A DNA stretch of 64,000 nt from Acinetobacter nosocomialis NIPH 2119 (GTDB taxonomy: Bacteria > Pseudomonadota > Gammaproteobacteria > Pseudomonadales > Moraxellaceae): contig NZ_KB849239.1 in NCBI RefSeq assembly GCF_000368085.1, positions 695,556 through 759,555 on the forward strand, written 5' to 3'. Of this stretch, positions 28,316 to 37,219 are shown piece after piece. A program made the translations under genes and the position numbers. Positions within the stretch are counted from its first letter, which is position 1; every line of letters begins with the position of its first letter. The notes under the pieces are model-generated. The model saw nothing but the letters and a program-made list of their open reading frames with translations, did not search any database and was not told the origin of the DNA.

Positions 28316-29668
28316 TTAGTTAGTGTTTAAAGAACTTTGTTTTCGTATTAGTAATATAACTGGTATGATTAATAAGCTAAATCCGAAAATGGGCAAAATA
28401 ATTCCTAAAATAATAAGTGTAAGGGCCGTGATTATTTTTTGTTGATTGTTTGCGCGTTTCCATACCAATAAAGTTTGGCTTACAAAATGGCTAGTCGTAA
28501 TTTTTAAATTAGAGGTTTTAAACCAAGCTTTATACGCATAAATAATCATAAAACATAGCCCGAGTGCATATAAAGCGAGTACTAGTTGATTGACCCATCC
28601 AAATAATACGCCAATATGAGCATCGACTCCCCAACGTGTAAGTTTTGCAAATAATGAATAATCTTTAAAAGCTAGTTTATCGATGACTTTGTGTTTATGT
28701 ATATCAATAGCCACACTGTCTGCCTGTGTTGGCCATTTGCGCTGTAGTTCAGTAACAGTCCAAGCTTGGTTTGCATCAACAGGAGGTTTGATTTGTATTT
28801 GTGCTGAATGAATTCCATTTGCTCTAGCAATTGCTAATACAGAATCGAATTCGGTTGGCATGATTTCTAAATTCGAAGTCTCCATGACCATACCATGATG
28901 TTCTTTATGTTCATCATGAGGCATTTTTGATAATGGCGCATTATTTAAAGTTGTGGCTAAGGTTGGCGTTTGCCAATTTAGCCATTGACGAGCAATACGA
29001 ATATTATCACCGGCCCATTGGGACCATGTAAGGCCTGTAATCGCAATGAACAATAAAAGTGGTAATAAGGTCAAGCCAATAGAACTATGCCACTTTAATA
29101 AATAGTTTTTCCGCGTTTGTCTAATTTTGAAGTTTTGACGACGTTTCCACCAACTGTATAGTCCGGTCAGAGTTAAAATGCCGAGCCAACTTGCTGCAAG
29201 TTCACTATAAAAACGTCCCCATTTTCCAAGTAATAAATTACTATGCAATTGATCTAAGAATGTGCGAAATGGTAATACTCCACTGGTTCCATATACAGCA
29301 AGCTGACCTTTGATAGAAAGGGTATAAGGATCTACAAAAATAGCTTCGTTATATAAATGATGAGCTTTATCAGAAAAAATAACTCGTGTTGTTTGTATGG
29401 AACTTGGTGCCGGCCTAACTTCTGTAATTTGTGCAGATTCGGGCATCGCTTTTTTTGCTGCTTCAACCTGTTGGCTTAGTGGGTGCATATCTTTATTTAA
29501 AGGCTGAACATATAGTGCATCTTTATAGATAGATTGTTCTATCTGAGGAGTAACTGCATATAGAAGACCTGTAAATGCCGCAATAAATATAAATGGGGCA
29601 ATAAAAATACCAGCGTAAATATGTACGAGACGGAAAAGACTGTGCCAAAAGCTAGGGGTGTTAGGCAT
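28316..29668 (-). CDS. PepSY-associated TM protein (siderophore-reductase-like)
   Basis: A 450-residue inner-membrane protein of the PepSY_TM family: TM1 with HIYAGIFIAPFIFIAAFTGLLY, PepSY domains in the periplasmic loops, TM2-3 near 155-215 (WLGILTLTGLYSWW; HSSIGLTLLPLLLFIAITGLTW), TM4 at ~350 and two C-terminal TM helices. Conserved His residues in the helices could bind haem, as in FsrB-like ferric-siderophore reductases. No Fur box was looked for beyond the spacer; none is obvious. Confidence 0.8.
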   Translation of the reverse strand: MPNTPSFWHSLFRLVHIYAGIFIAPFIFIAAFTGLLYAVTPQIEQSIYKDALYVQPLNKDMHPLSQQVEAAKKAMPESAQITEVRPAPSSIQTTRVIFSDKAHHLYNEAIFVDPYTLSIKGQLAVYGTSGVLPFRTFLDQLHSNLLLGKWGRFYSELAASWLGILTLTGLYSWWKRRQNFKIRQTRKNYLLKWHSSIGLTLLPLLLFIAITGLTWSQWAGDNIRIARQWLNWQTPTLATTLNNAPLSKMPHDEHKEHHGMVMETSNLEIMPTEFDSVLAIARANGIHSAQIQIKPPVDANQAWTVTELQRKWPTQADSVAIDIHKHKVIDKLAFKDYSLFAKLTRWGVDAHIGVLFGWVNQLVLALYALGLCFMIIYAYKAWFKTSNLKITTSHFVSQTLLVWKRANNQQKIITALTLIILGIILPIFGFSLLIIPVILLIRKQSSLNTN

Positions 29669-29841
29669 TTTGAGAAGTATCGAACAAACTTTGGCGTGAA
29701 GTATATCTACTTTTAAATAAAGTTACCCATTGTTTAATTATCTATAGCCAAACTTTTCACATAAAAGCCTTTTAATAAATTGATTATCTAGACCTAAAAA
29801 TTGAAGAAGTGAGATTAAAATTTGATTAAAGATTGATAGTG

Positions 29842-29888
29842 ATAGCTTTATGCTTTGTATTTTAAAAAGCAATAAAGCTATTAGTTTT
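29842..29888 (+). terminator. Orphan strong terminator
   Basis: ATAGCTTTAT-GCTTT (29842-29856) pairs with AAAAGC-ATAAAGCTAT (ending 29881), then TAGTTTTTT. No gene on the plus strand precedes it for 1.5 kb, so it either ends an unseen small RNA or is a relic of the site where the prophage inserted. Confidence 0.6.
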
Positions 29889-29979
29889 TTATCTAGATGA
29901 TAGAATTGCGCCGGTCAGTAAATTGATGTGTATTCTTACTTAATATGCAATTGATGATGCATCCTTTTGTGGTTGTGTG

Positions 29980-30239
29980 TGTAGATTGTTGAGTTGCGAG
30001 TAAGTGCTAATGTAGATATACATACAACTATCTGAAGTTCTAACTTATTGAAGATATAAGGTTTATCAGTTGCTCCCATCACTTACAATTCAAACCAGAC
30101 TCGGTGGATTCTACTTTTTTTATAATACGCCTGTGGTTTTTGTATTTTTATTAAAGTGAATTAAAACAAAGGCTTATTGTTAGAAAATGACGTATTTTAT
30201 GGTTAACTAAAAACGCTTGTAGACTATTTGTAGACTGTT
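29980..30239. other. Candidate integrase arm-type sites
   Basis: TGTAGATTGTTGAG (29980-29993) and two directly adjoining copies TTGTAGACTATT (30217-30228) and TTGTAGACTGTT (30228-30239) lie just before the integrase gene. Spaced short repeats here are typical of Int arm sites. The 615-bp spacer 29669-30283 should hold attL, but without the right end the core cannot be set. No tRNA is visible. Confidence 0.35.
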
Positions 30240-30283
30240 GAGAAACATGGTTAAATCAAAGTTCGCTAAAACAGGTTTAAGAC

Positions 30284-31546
30284 ATGAAACTCAACAAATC
30301 TACTGTTGATGCTATTCCATTAACTGAAAAAGGTCAAAAAATATATAGAGATGCAGAACTGATCGGTTTTGCTGTTCGGGTAACTAATAAAAGTAAAACC
30401 TATATTGTTGAAAGGAGGCATGAAGGTGAACTCTATCGAGTGACAATTGGTAAAACCACCGATATTCCTGCAACAAATGCTCGAGCAAAAGCTCAGATGA
30501 TTCTGGCGAAAATTTCAAACAATGAATATGAAAAGCCTATCAAATTAAAGAATGTTGCTAATCCTTTAGATATTACAGTGAATGAAGCTCTTCAAATTTA
30601 TATTGATAGAAATGACTTTAGGCCGAAAACAATTAGGCAATACCATAAATACTTTGATTTATATTTAGGGTGGGGCAACAAAAAGCTTTTCCAGATATCT
30701 AAGCAAGAAGTATTGGATCGATTTATTGAGGTATCAGAAGTAAGTGAGTCGTCAGCAAATGGTGCTGTATCTCTTTTAGGTACTTTATGGAAGTATATTC
30801 ATGTTCTTTATTCAACAGATGAGAACCCGATCCTTAAAAGTAATCCAGTTGACATTATTTCCGTAACAAGAGGTTGGAATAAAATAGCAAGTAGGGATAG
30901 ACATCTCCATAAAGACATCATTCACAAATATTACAATGCGGTGCTTCATTATGAAGATGAGTTGAATCTGGAAAATACTGCTAGGTCAAACACGCATCGG
31001 GATATCGTATTGATGTGCATGTATACGGGATGCCGTAAACAGGAGGCATGTTGTCTAAAGTGGGCTGATGTAGATATTAAAAATGGTACCTTAACTTTTA
31101 GAGATACCAAAAATGGTTCAGATCATACTTTTCCTATTGGTGATCATCTACACAGTATTTTGCGTGAACGTTGGTTATTAAGAGAAAACGATTGGGTTTT
31201 CCCAGCTACTAAGATGCCTACTTCGTGGAATATGCATGCGACTAAGGTAGATACATTATTGAATAGAGTGGGTAAGGAAGTTGACTATTACGTTTCAATG
31301 CATGATTTCCGCCGTACATTTGCCACTATATGCAACCTTTTAAGATTTAATATTTATGTGACAAAAAGACTTCTTAATCACACGGCTAAACCAAGAATTG
31401 ATGTGACAGGTGGTTATGTTCAAATTCCAGATGAGGAATTAAGAGCTTCGATGAATATGATTGAGGCGGTTTATCAAGGCAAGATTGATTGCTTTAATTA
31501 CCAATCTGTCTGGGCAGAAAGATTAAAAGAAATAAAGGCGGTCTAA
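30284..31546 (+). CDS. int: Tyrosine integrase of the prophage
   Basis: A 420-residue site-specific recombinase. The N-terminal DUF4102-like arm-binding part (LIGFAVRVTNKSKTYIVERR) is followed by a SAM-like core-binding domain (~105-190) and the catalytic domain with Arg in TGCRKQEACCLKW (~245), HDFRR (His/Arg, ~345), His in LLNHTAKP and the nucleophile Tyr in GGYVQ (~392). It marks the left end of the prophage. It ends in a hairpin shared with the convergent gene. Confidence 0.93.
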   Translation: MKLNKSTVDAIPLTEKGQKIYRDAELIGFAVRVTNKSKTYIVERRHEGELYRVTIGKTTDIPATNARAKAQMILAKISNNEYEKPIKLKNVANPLDITVNEALQIYIDRNDFRPKTIRQYHKYFDLYLGWGNKKLFQISKQEVLDRFIEVSEVSESSANGAVSLLGTLWKYIHVLYSTDENPILKSNPVDIISVTRGWNKIASRDRHLHKDIIHKYYNAVLHYEDELNLENTARSNTHRDIVLMCMYTGCRKQEACCLKWADVDIKNGTLTFRDTKNGSDHTFPIGDHLHSILRERWLLRENDWVFPATKMPTSWNMHATKVDTLLNRVGKEVDYYVSMHDFRRTFATICNLLRFNIYVTKRLLNHTAKPRIDVTGGYVQIPDEELRASMNMIEAVYQGKIDCFNYQSVWAERLKEIKAV

Positions 31547-31555
31547 ACCGCCTTT
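31534..31555. terminator. Hairpin between int and convergent protease gene
   Basis: AAAGGCGGT (31534-31542), loop CTAA, ACCGCCTTT (31547-31555); the int stop codon is in the loop. Likely bidirectional. Confidence 0.65.
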
Positions 31556-31557
31556 AA

Positions 31558-32640
31558 TCAAATAACTAATTTAAGTTTAGAAGGATTTTGTGGCTGTAAA
31601 TCTAATTGCGTAATTTTATTTAATAGATCTAGAGATATATTTAATTCATTAGCTATATCAATTGCTGAAATTCCTTTTTTACTTAAAGCTTTGAAACATG
31701 TATTTAGTAAAGTTGGAACTTCTTTAGGTATTTCATGATCTTCTGACTCTAAAATAGCCTCACCAGTACGCTTCAAATGAATAAAGCCACTACGATAACT
31801 TGTTTCATTTAAAAGATCTAAAGATTTAGCTCTATAGAGCAAAGCTGCCTTACTTATTTTCCAATTTGTTTTCATCTCACTTAATTTATTCCAATTAAAT
31901 CTACCATTAAAGCAATTACGGAAATGAGAAATCATCATTTCTTGTGGAATAAGTAAAGCACTAGCAAATCGATGCGCTTGCGACTCAGTGAGAGTGTCAC
32001 CTGTAACACAACCATCATGTAGTACAAGATGTCCTAATTCATGAGCTAAATTAAAACGCTGGCGACAAGTACTACTAATTTCGTTATTAACAAAGATTGG
32101 TCTTTTAGATGCAATAGAAAGAGCATCGACTTCGCTTGAAACACTTGGAAAAGTAGTTACAAAAATTCCAAGCATTTCAGTCAATTGAGTCATATCGCTA
32201 ATAGGTCCCAACCCTAAATTAAAATATTTTCTAAATTGAAGCGCAGCATTTTCAATATCTTGAAAATTCTTTACAGATTCAACAGAAGGTATTGAATACT
32301 TAGGGAGCCTTAAATTTGCCTCTATAAATTCTACTAACCTTTTTAAATATTCACCCTGAGCGATCACTGATTGCTTTGTAAAAATTTTGGCAGTTTTGTT
32401 GCTTCGAAAATTGATTTGTTCTTCTTGTAAAATCGGATGAGAACTGTAAAAAATATCCGTTTTTACATTGAAGAAGTTGCTAAGTACATCAATTAAATCA
32501 GGTGTAGGAACAACTTGGTTCATTTCAATTTTATGCAAGAATTGGCGTGACTTACCAACATGAATTGATAAGTCCTCTAAAGACAAATGATTAAATTGAC
32601 GTAAGAGCCGCAATTCTAGACCATTAAAATAAGTATTCAT
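31558..32640 (-). CDS. XRE-type HTH fused to ImmA/IrrE-type metalloprotease
   Basis: A 360-residue protein. Residues ~5-60 are a Cro/C1-type HTH (LRLLRQFNHLSLEDLSIHVG, SRQFLHKIE). A COG2856/M78 peptidase-like domain has FNLAHELGHLVLHDG at ~200 with the zinc HEXXH. Relatives cleave phage repressors or DdrO-type regulators, or act as antitoxins. It follows the 203-residue gene by 36 bp in the same direction. Both lie outside the phage early operon proper, as an accessory cassette next to int. Confidence 0.82.
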   Translation of the reverse strand: MNTYFNGLELRLLRQFNHLSLEDLSIHVGKSRQFLHKIEMNQVVPTPDLIDVLSNFFNVKTDIFYSSHPILQEEQINFRSNKTAKIFTKQSVIAQGEYLKRLVEFIEANLRLPKYSIPSVESVKNFQDIENAALQFRKYFNLGLGPISDMTQLTEMLGIFVTTFPSVSSEVDALSIASKRPIFVNNEISSTCRQRFNLAHELGHLVLHDGCVTGDTLTESQAHRFASALLIPQEMMISHFRNCFNGRFNWNKLSEMKTNWKISKAALLYRAKSLDLLNETSYRSGFIHLKRTGEAILESEDHEIPKEVPTLLNTCFKALSKKGISAIDIANELNISLDLLNKITQLDLQPQNPSKLKLVI

Positions 32641-32676
32641 TTTCTCATCAACTTTTGCCTATTTGCTGTTGAAGAT

Positions 32677-33288
32677 TTACTTGATTCCGCTTGCATCATC
32701 TAAATCATCATCAGCTAATAGATCATCAATATTATAGCGTTTCAATTCTGCTGGTTCTGGCAATATAGCCGCTGGATCAAAAATAAATCTAGAAGTCTTA
32801 TTAGATGTCCAAGCTGTAATCGGCTGTAATTTCTGGTTAAAACCAACAAAAGCGATAAATGTTTCTTCGTCATCAGTTTTAGCTGGAACCAAAATGAATC
32901 GCCAAAAAACAGGAACTTTTGAATCAGATTCAAATAATTCTAGATTGTAACTTTGCTTAAAAAAGTTTGGTCTTTTCGGTTTTAAATGATCAGATTCTTT
33001 AAAAAAACGGATACCAGGTGTGTTTCCAATTTTAAAGGTGAATTTATTTGAAGAATCTTCTAAATATGTTGGAGATGGGGCATTACCACTACGAATTTCA
33101 CGAGCAAACCTATTACGGCATCTTCCAAAAATTGCACAACTGATAGTGTAATTATCATCATCTTTTCTACTAAGATCTTGAGTAGTTTGTGAAAAAACTT
33201 CTAACATATGGTTAGCAAAAAAGCTTAATGTTTCATCATTCAGTGATGCATCATAATAGCTTGGAGGGGGATTCTTCGATAAATCCAT
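32677..33288 (-). CDS. Unknown partner of the HTH-protease gene
   Basis: A 203-residue soluble protein, mixed alpha/beta, with an acidic C-terminus (LLADDDLDDASG). Conserved-looking patches are CAIFGRCRNRFAREIRSG and WRFILVPAKTDDEETFIAFVGF. I do not recognise the family. Its place just upstream of an HTH-HEXXH gene suggests a two-gene module, perhaps regulatory or toxin-antitoxin-like; this is inference from position only. Confidence 0.65.
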   Translation of the reverse strand: MDLSKNPPPSYYDASLNDETLSFFANHMLEVFSQTTQDLSRKDDDNYTISCAIFGRCRNRFAREIRSGNAPSPTYLEDSSNKFTFKIGNTPGIRFFKESDHLKPKRPNFFKQSYNLELFESDSKVPVFWRFILVPAKTDDEETFIAFVGFNQKLQPITAWTSNKTSRFIFDPAAILPEPAELKRYNIDDLLADDDLDDASGIK

Positions 33289-33425
33289 AATTAAGTCCTA
33301 AAGAGATTTGGGTAATCAAAATTTATTGCAAATTTTGAAAAGTGTCAACTAAAACTTTTTGCAATTTTAATTATTTGTCACCCAATATTTATCATGGAAA
33401 CTACAATTATTTCTTAACTGAATCC

Positions 33426-33695
33426 TTATACAGTTGCAAGTTGCGCTGTATTAAGCACAGTCCTGCTTTGCTCATACTTTAAAACGTCTTTCTTTTTATA
33501 TGAAACACGTCTTCCAATTTTCGAGAAAGGCAGTGATGATTGATCACAACGCATTCTAGCTAATGTCCAAGGCGAGCAATCTAAATAAAGTGCCACAACC
33601 TCTTGAGGAAACTTCTGTTCTTCATTAGCCATTATGAAGCGATCCAAATATTCTTGTTGCTCTGCATCAGATAGATTTCTCAGATCTTTTAACAT
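33426..33695 (-). CDS. Excisionase/AlpA-like HTH protein
   Basis: An 89-residue protein. FPQEVVALYLDCSPWTLARMR forms an HTH_17/MerR-type helix-turn-helix and IGRRVSYKKKDVLKYEQ the typical wing and following helix of phage Xis and AlpA proteins. As last gene of the leftward operon, near int, it is probably the recombination directionality factor. Confidence 0.65.
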   Translation of the reverse strand: MLKDLRNLSDAEQQEYLDRFIMANEEQKFPQEVVALYLDCSPWTLARMRCDQSSLPFSKIGRRVSYKKKDVLKYEQSRTVLNTAQLATV

Positions 33696-34031
33696 TTACT
33701 CCTCCTTACTTTCCGCTTTAGGGTTTGCCCACCAAAGAACAGGGCCATTTTCTGAATCAAATGCTGCTATTAGAAATAAGCCTTCTTGTGGTGGCTGCGG
33801 CTTCCAGTTGGACCAATCACAAAGATTATCTTCTGGAATCTCTTCAATATCCCAATAGTCAAGGTTTTCGATTTTTATAGAAACACCAAGGTTCTTTTGC
33901 AGTTGTGCCCATTGTTCTTTTGTATAAAACTCAGCATGCTCTCCAATTGTGTCATGTAGTTCTATATCAGGATGGAACCAGCAGCTATTTAAATCATCCG
34001 GTACTTGTGTTGGTTGTATTTGATATTTCAT
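33696..34031 (-). CDS. Phage early protein, unknown
   Basis: A 111-residue acidic, Trp-rich protein (WDIEEIPEDNLCDWSNWKPQ) ending directly before the excisionase-like gene and overlapping the upstream gene by 4 bases. No known domain. Confidence 0.65.
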   Translation of the reverse strand: MKYQIQPTQVPDDLNSCWFHPDIELHDTIGEHAEFYTKEQWAQLQKNLGVSIKIENLDYWDIEEIPEDNLCDWSNWKPQPPQEGLFLIAAFDSENGPVLWWANPKAESKEE

Positions 34032-34423
34032 TCCTCAGCTCCATATCCATAAAATAGTTTTGCTTCATCAAAGCTTTTGGTTACAAGAGGGGCAGAACCT
34101 TTCTTGTAGCAAATTACTATTTCATCAAATTTAAAAACACGTTCAGCTGTCTTCAAATCAAAGCATTGGTACATAGGTTCACTAAACCAACTTTCTACAT
34201 AAAATAGATTTTTAATATGATCTTTACGGGAACCGTGCCATTTCTGGACTTTGATCACATCATCGAAAATTTCTAAGAAAAAGTTGTTGCCTTCTTTTTC
34301 ATGCATTTTTCTATAACGTTCAACAGCTCTCTCAGCTATCTCTTTAGAAGTTGCTGGGGTTTGTTTAAAAGGGCAGTAACCTTCAGGTCGCATTGCAACA
34401 GCCCATAATGTCGATTTACTCAT
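34028..34423 (-). CDS. Phage early protein, unknown
   Basis: A 131-residue protein beginning MSKSTLWAVAMRPEGYCPF. This start, which overlaps the stop of the upstream DUF551 gene by 8 bases, is chosen over a longer frame that would run far into that gene. No recognised family. Confidence 0.65.
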   Translation of the reverse strand: MSKSTLWAVAMRPEGYCPFKQTPATSKEIAERAVERYRKMHEKEGNNFFLEIFDDVIKVQKWHGSRKDHIKNLFYVESWFSEPMYQCFDLKTAERVFKFDEIVICYKKGSAPLVTKSFDEAKLFYGYGAEE

Positions 34424-34817
34424 TAGCAGCTCCAGATACGTTTGGCACACTATGAAAATGCATCCAGTGAGAAGGTGGGTCATTTTGATAATTTGCCCAT
34501 ACGCTATTTAAATCCTCATCAATAGTCATATAGTCTTGTTCTGGGGTAACATCAGGAGCATCTGCCCAACAAATAAGAACCGATGTATCTAATGGTGGCT
34601 CTTCATCTTTAACGCTGATCCAAGTTGGCACCGCCTGAGCTTTGGCTTTTAATTTCCAAGCAAACCATGCTCCATTTATCCATGTAGCAATGGCATTATT
34701 TTCTTCTGTTTCATCTACCATTATGTAAACTTCAGAATTATCACCATAGATTAATCTCTCAATCCATTGCTTAACCTCTGGCAGTTCCTCAAATTCACTT
34801 CTTAACAAATCTGTCAT
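34416..34817 (-). CDS. DUF551-domain phage protein
   Basis: A 133-residue protein. The C-terminal half has WISVKDEEPPLDTSVLICW and a closing SHWMHFHSVP, the plan of DUF551 (PF04448), common in phage early regions and of unknown function. Confidence 0.72.
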   Translation of the reverse strand: MTDLLRSEFEELPEVKQWIERLIYGDNSEVYIMVDETEENNAIATWINGAWFAWKLKAKAQAVPTWISVKDEEPPLDTSVLICWADAPDVTPEQDYMTIDEDLNSVWANYQNDPPSHWMHFHSVPNVSGAANE

Positions 34818-35107
34818 GCTGCCACCTTTTGATAACTGAATTTCATTGAATTAGAAATGCCACGCATTCGAAGCTGGTTAATAAAACGTTTATCCTTATT
34901 CATCCAAACCCGGCAAAATGAAGTAAATCTTTTTTGACAGACTTCATTCATTTCGAAACCTTTTTTTGTTTCTATTAAAGAAATCTTTGCCACTTCTTTG
35001 CCACGCTTCATAACGATGTATCCTTTTTTATAAGAAGGATAGAAACCACTTTCGGACATCCAAACAGTGAATGGGTATGACATTGAGTCAGGGATGTACT
35101 TCATCAT
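34814..35107 (-). CDS. Phage early protein, basic
   Basis: A 97-residue basic protein, start MMKYIPDSMSYPF at 35107 with GGAG 8 bases upstream; frames longer than this overlap the small gene at 35109-35249. Lys/Arg-rich C-terminus suggests nucleic-acid contact but no motif is recognised. Confidence 0.65.
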   Translation of the reverse strand: MMKYIPDSMSYPFTVWMSESGFYPSYKKGYIVMKRGKEVAKISLIETKKGFEMNEVCQKRFTSFCRVWMNKDKRFINQLRMRGISNSMKFSYQKVAA

Positions 35108-35108
35108 G

Positions 35109-35249
35109 TTAGAATCTCCAAATAGAATCTTTAAGTTTCGCTTTGAAGAGCAAAGCTTCAGTTTCATTAAGTGAAACATTTAAGAAAACTTGGGTTCGTT
35201 TACCGATCACAGTAAATGTTCTAGTTTTGCTGTTATAAATTTGAATCAT
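35109..35249 (-). CDS. Small phage protein, 46 aa
   Basis: MIQIYNSKTRTFTVIGKRTQ then VFLNVSLNETEALLFKAKLK and DSIWRF. Its ATG overlaps the TGA of the upstream gene (ATGA), GGAG lies 8 bases upstream, and its stop is 1 base before the next ATG. It is thus part of a fully coupled operon even though it is below usual length cut-offs. Function unknown. Confidence 0.65.
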   Translation of the reverse strand: MIQIYNSKTRTFTVIGKRTQVFLNVSLNETEALLFKAKLKDSIWRF

Positions 35250-36274
35250 TTAGGCGACTCCAATAAAAAGTTACCTTCAACCTCAAGTTCTTTTCTTCTT
35301 TTTACAACCAGCTCCATTAGGGGTTCTTGAATACGTTCATCTGCTTCTGAAATATCAATTTCAAGGGCATCTAATGTAGTCAGGTCCTTTGCTTGTCTGA
35401 TCTTTTCCCCAATAGAAATATTTTCTTTTGATTGACCAGCAATAATGACTAAGTGTTTATTTAACTCAGTTAAAAAAGATTTTTGATCTTCAGAAGACCA
35501 GTCTTTCGTTTCCTCAATGAGACTATTAGCTGCATCTGCAGTTTTAGTTTTCTTTAGCTTTTCAATAAGGCCAGCTAACGGAGACTCAACCGGTTTGTCA
35601 TTATGGTAACGAGTCCAATTTTCCTCTTTGATATTGGCCTTCTTCGCAGATTTTTTTGCTTGAGTTGAGTTAGTTTCTTTATCTGCTTTAGGTTCAATTG
35701 GTCCCAAAACGTTTAGAATGTTGTCGTCATCTATACTTGTCAAACCCACTTCACCATTAATAATTGCATTCAGTAGATTTTTAAACTCATCACACCAATA
35801 AAGTGATTTTACAAATACACGTAACTCACCATAATCATGTGATTTACGATTAATAAATGCTTCAGCAGCTGACCGTGTTGGATGGCAATTAATATCTTCC
35901 CAAAAATATTTACCATGACAAATATAGACGTTGCGTTCGTTCCATTCCGATAAAATATTAATTTGTGTTGATACTTTGGCATCGAGGAAAAGCTCATCTT
36001 CTTCATCAATAGCCAATCCATTTAAATCATGTTTTTCTGCAGCTTTTAGTGAATCAAAAAACTCTTCAACTGATTTATATTTTGATTCCTGATCTACATC
36101 TACAATATTCGTAATTTCAACTGAATCGCTTGCAGGGTCTAAACCCCACACAATATTTTTTGATTGAACAACGAAAATAGGTGAATCTGTACCAGCGTTA
36201 TCATTTTCCCAAGAATTTTTGAGTTGTTGGGTAAACTCCGCCCATGTTTCAGGCGTAAATAGAGTAGGTTTCAT
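35246..36274 (-). CDS. Large phage early protein, unknown
   Basis: A 342-residue acidic protein. Residues 1-180 form a folded domain with CHGKYFWEDINCHPTRSAAEAF; a Lys-rich linker with KKSAKKANIKEEN (~205-220) precedes a C-terminal helical part (LAGLIEKLKKTKTADAANSL). The helical end resembles partner-binding regions of phage recombination proteins only loosely. Function unknown. Confidence 0.65.
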   Translation of the reverse strand: MKPTLFTPETWAEFTQQLKNSWENDNAGTDSPIFVVQSKNIVWGLDPASDSVEITNIVDVDQESKYKSVEEFFDSLKAAEKHDLNGLAIDEEDELFLDAKVSTQINILSEWNERNVYICHGKYFWEDINCHPTRSAAEAFINRKSHDYGELRVFVKSLYWCDEFKNLLNAIINGEVGLTSIDDDNILNVLGPIEPKADKETNSTQAKKSAKKANIKEENWTRYHNDKPVESPLAGLIEKLKKTKTADAANSLIEETKDWSSEDQKSFLTELNKHLVIIAGQSKENISIGEKIRQAKDLTTLDALEIDISEADERIQEPLMELVVKRRKELEVEGNFLLESPK

Positions 36275-36305
36275 AGTTGCTAACCTTTAAATATTTTGAA
36301 GCGCT

Positions 36306-36677
36306 TTACGCACTTGTTAAATCAGGCCATACGTCCCTTGCTAAAGCTAAAGTACATATAGTCTTTACCTTAATTGCTGGTCCACATTTATTTAGAGCTT
36401 TGATGTCGTAATCAATATTGTGGCCGACAATGAACTCAACACCTTCAGGTAACCGGAACGATTCGCAACTTGGTTGACCTTCAATATCCGTTTCAATGAT
36501 GTTGTGTACAGCCATTGCTTCTAAATCAATTGGTTCAGGACAAGAATAGAAACGGTTAAAAACCTCATCCTTATGAACTAACAATTGACCATTCTCTAAG
36601 CTAAAAGGCGCATAAGCGATTTCAATTGGATAACCATTTAATTTGTTGGTTTCCGTATCTAAAATAATTGCTTTCAT
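36306..36677 (-). CDS. DnaQ-like 3'-5' exonuclease domain, C-terminally short
   Basis: 123 residues. ExoI motif DTETN is at 7-11 and ExoII-like VGHNIDYDIKALN at ~88. ExoX-type proteins are ~200 residues and carry a third motif (H/Y-xxx-D) after the CTLALARDVWPD segment; here the frame stops five residues later (LTSA), so the third acid is missing. It is either a pseudo-enzyme or a truncated gene. Confidence 0.72.
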   Translation of the reverse strand: MKAIILDTETNKLNGYPIEIAYAPFSLENGQLLVHKDEVFNRFYSCPEPIDLEAMAVHNIIETDIEGQPSCESFRLPEGVEFIVGHNIDYDIKALNKCGPAIKVKTICTLALARDVWPDLTSA

Positions 36678-36691
36678 TGATCATGCACCAT

Positions 36692-36835
36692 TTAACTGTT
36701 AGGCCAGCAAAAGCCACAGTTGTGACATTCCCATTGAGCACCAGAGCCAGAATGACTAACACCTAAAGTGCATTTGTCATTAGTACATCTTGGACAGGTA
36801 CCATAAATCACACGAAAAGATTTAATAGCTAACAT
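36692..36835 (-). CDS. Zinc-ribbon microprotein, 47 aa
   Basis: Starts MLAIKSFRVIYGTCPRCTND and carries a second cysteine group in WECHNCGFCW. The CPRC and CHNC pairs are a treble-clef or ribbon pattern. GGGGA precedes the ATG by 6 bases; it fits into the gap between two operon genes. Likely nucleic-acid or protein binding; role unknown. Confidence 0.65.
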   Translation of the reverse strand: MLAIKSFRVIYGTCPRCTNDKCTLGVSHSGSGAQWECHNCGFCWPNS

Positions 36836-36847
36836 AAATATCCCCAA

Positions 36848-37219
36848 CTAGCGTGTACCAAGAAAGCCACGACGAATTTTGTAGGCTTTCCGGTCAGGGG
36901 AAGGGATGTGCGTTTTTTGAAGAATTTGACCTAATTCACGTCCTCTACGATATTTAATTTCGGTTTCTAGATTTCTTAAAATCCACTCGTTTGTATTTAA
37001 TGTATATTGTGAAACAGGAGTTAATTCATTGTTTTCATTAACCGTATAAACACGAGTTAAAGTGTGATTTGCAGCATAAACTGTATAGCCAAGACGGACT
37101 TTGTATAAACCACGTTCTTCATCCTTCCCTACGAATTCACGGAAAGTTGATTTATGGTTTACTTGACCATTCAGATTATTTTCGTAACGTTTAGATCCTC
37201 GTAAATAGTTTGTTCTCAT
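36848..37219 (-). CDS. Phage early protein, unknown
   Basis: A 123-residue basic protein with repeated aromatic beta-strands (LYKVRLGYTVYAANHTLTRV) and an Arg-rich C-terminus (YKIRRGFLGTR). Overlaps the upstream gene by 4 bases. No family recognised. Confidence 0.65.
   Translation of the reverse strand: MRTNYLRGSKRYENNLNGQVNHKSTFREFVGKDEERGLYKVRLGYTVYAANHTLTRVYTVNENNELTPVSQYTLNTNEWILRNLETEIKYRRGRELGQILQKTHIPSPDRKAYKIRRGFLGTR

Noticed and set aside
29669..30283. Possible tRNA 3' end as attachment site
   Set aside because: Stretches like AATTCAAACCAGACTCGG look faintly like a T-arm, but no acceptor stem or cloverleaf can be folded on either strand.
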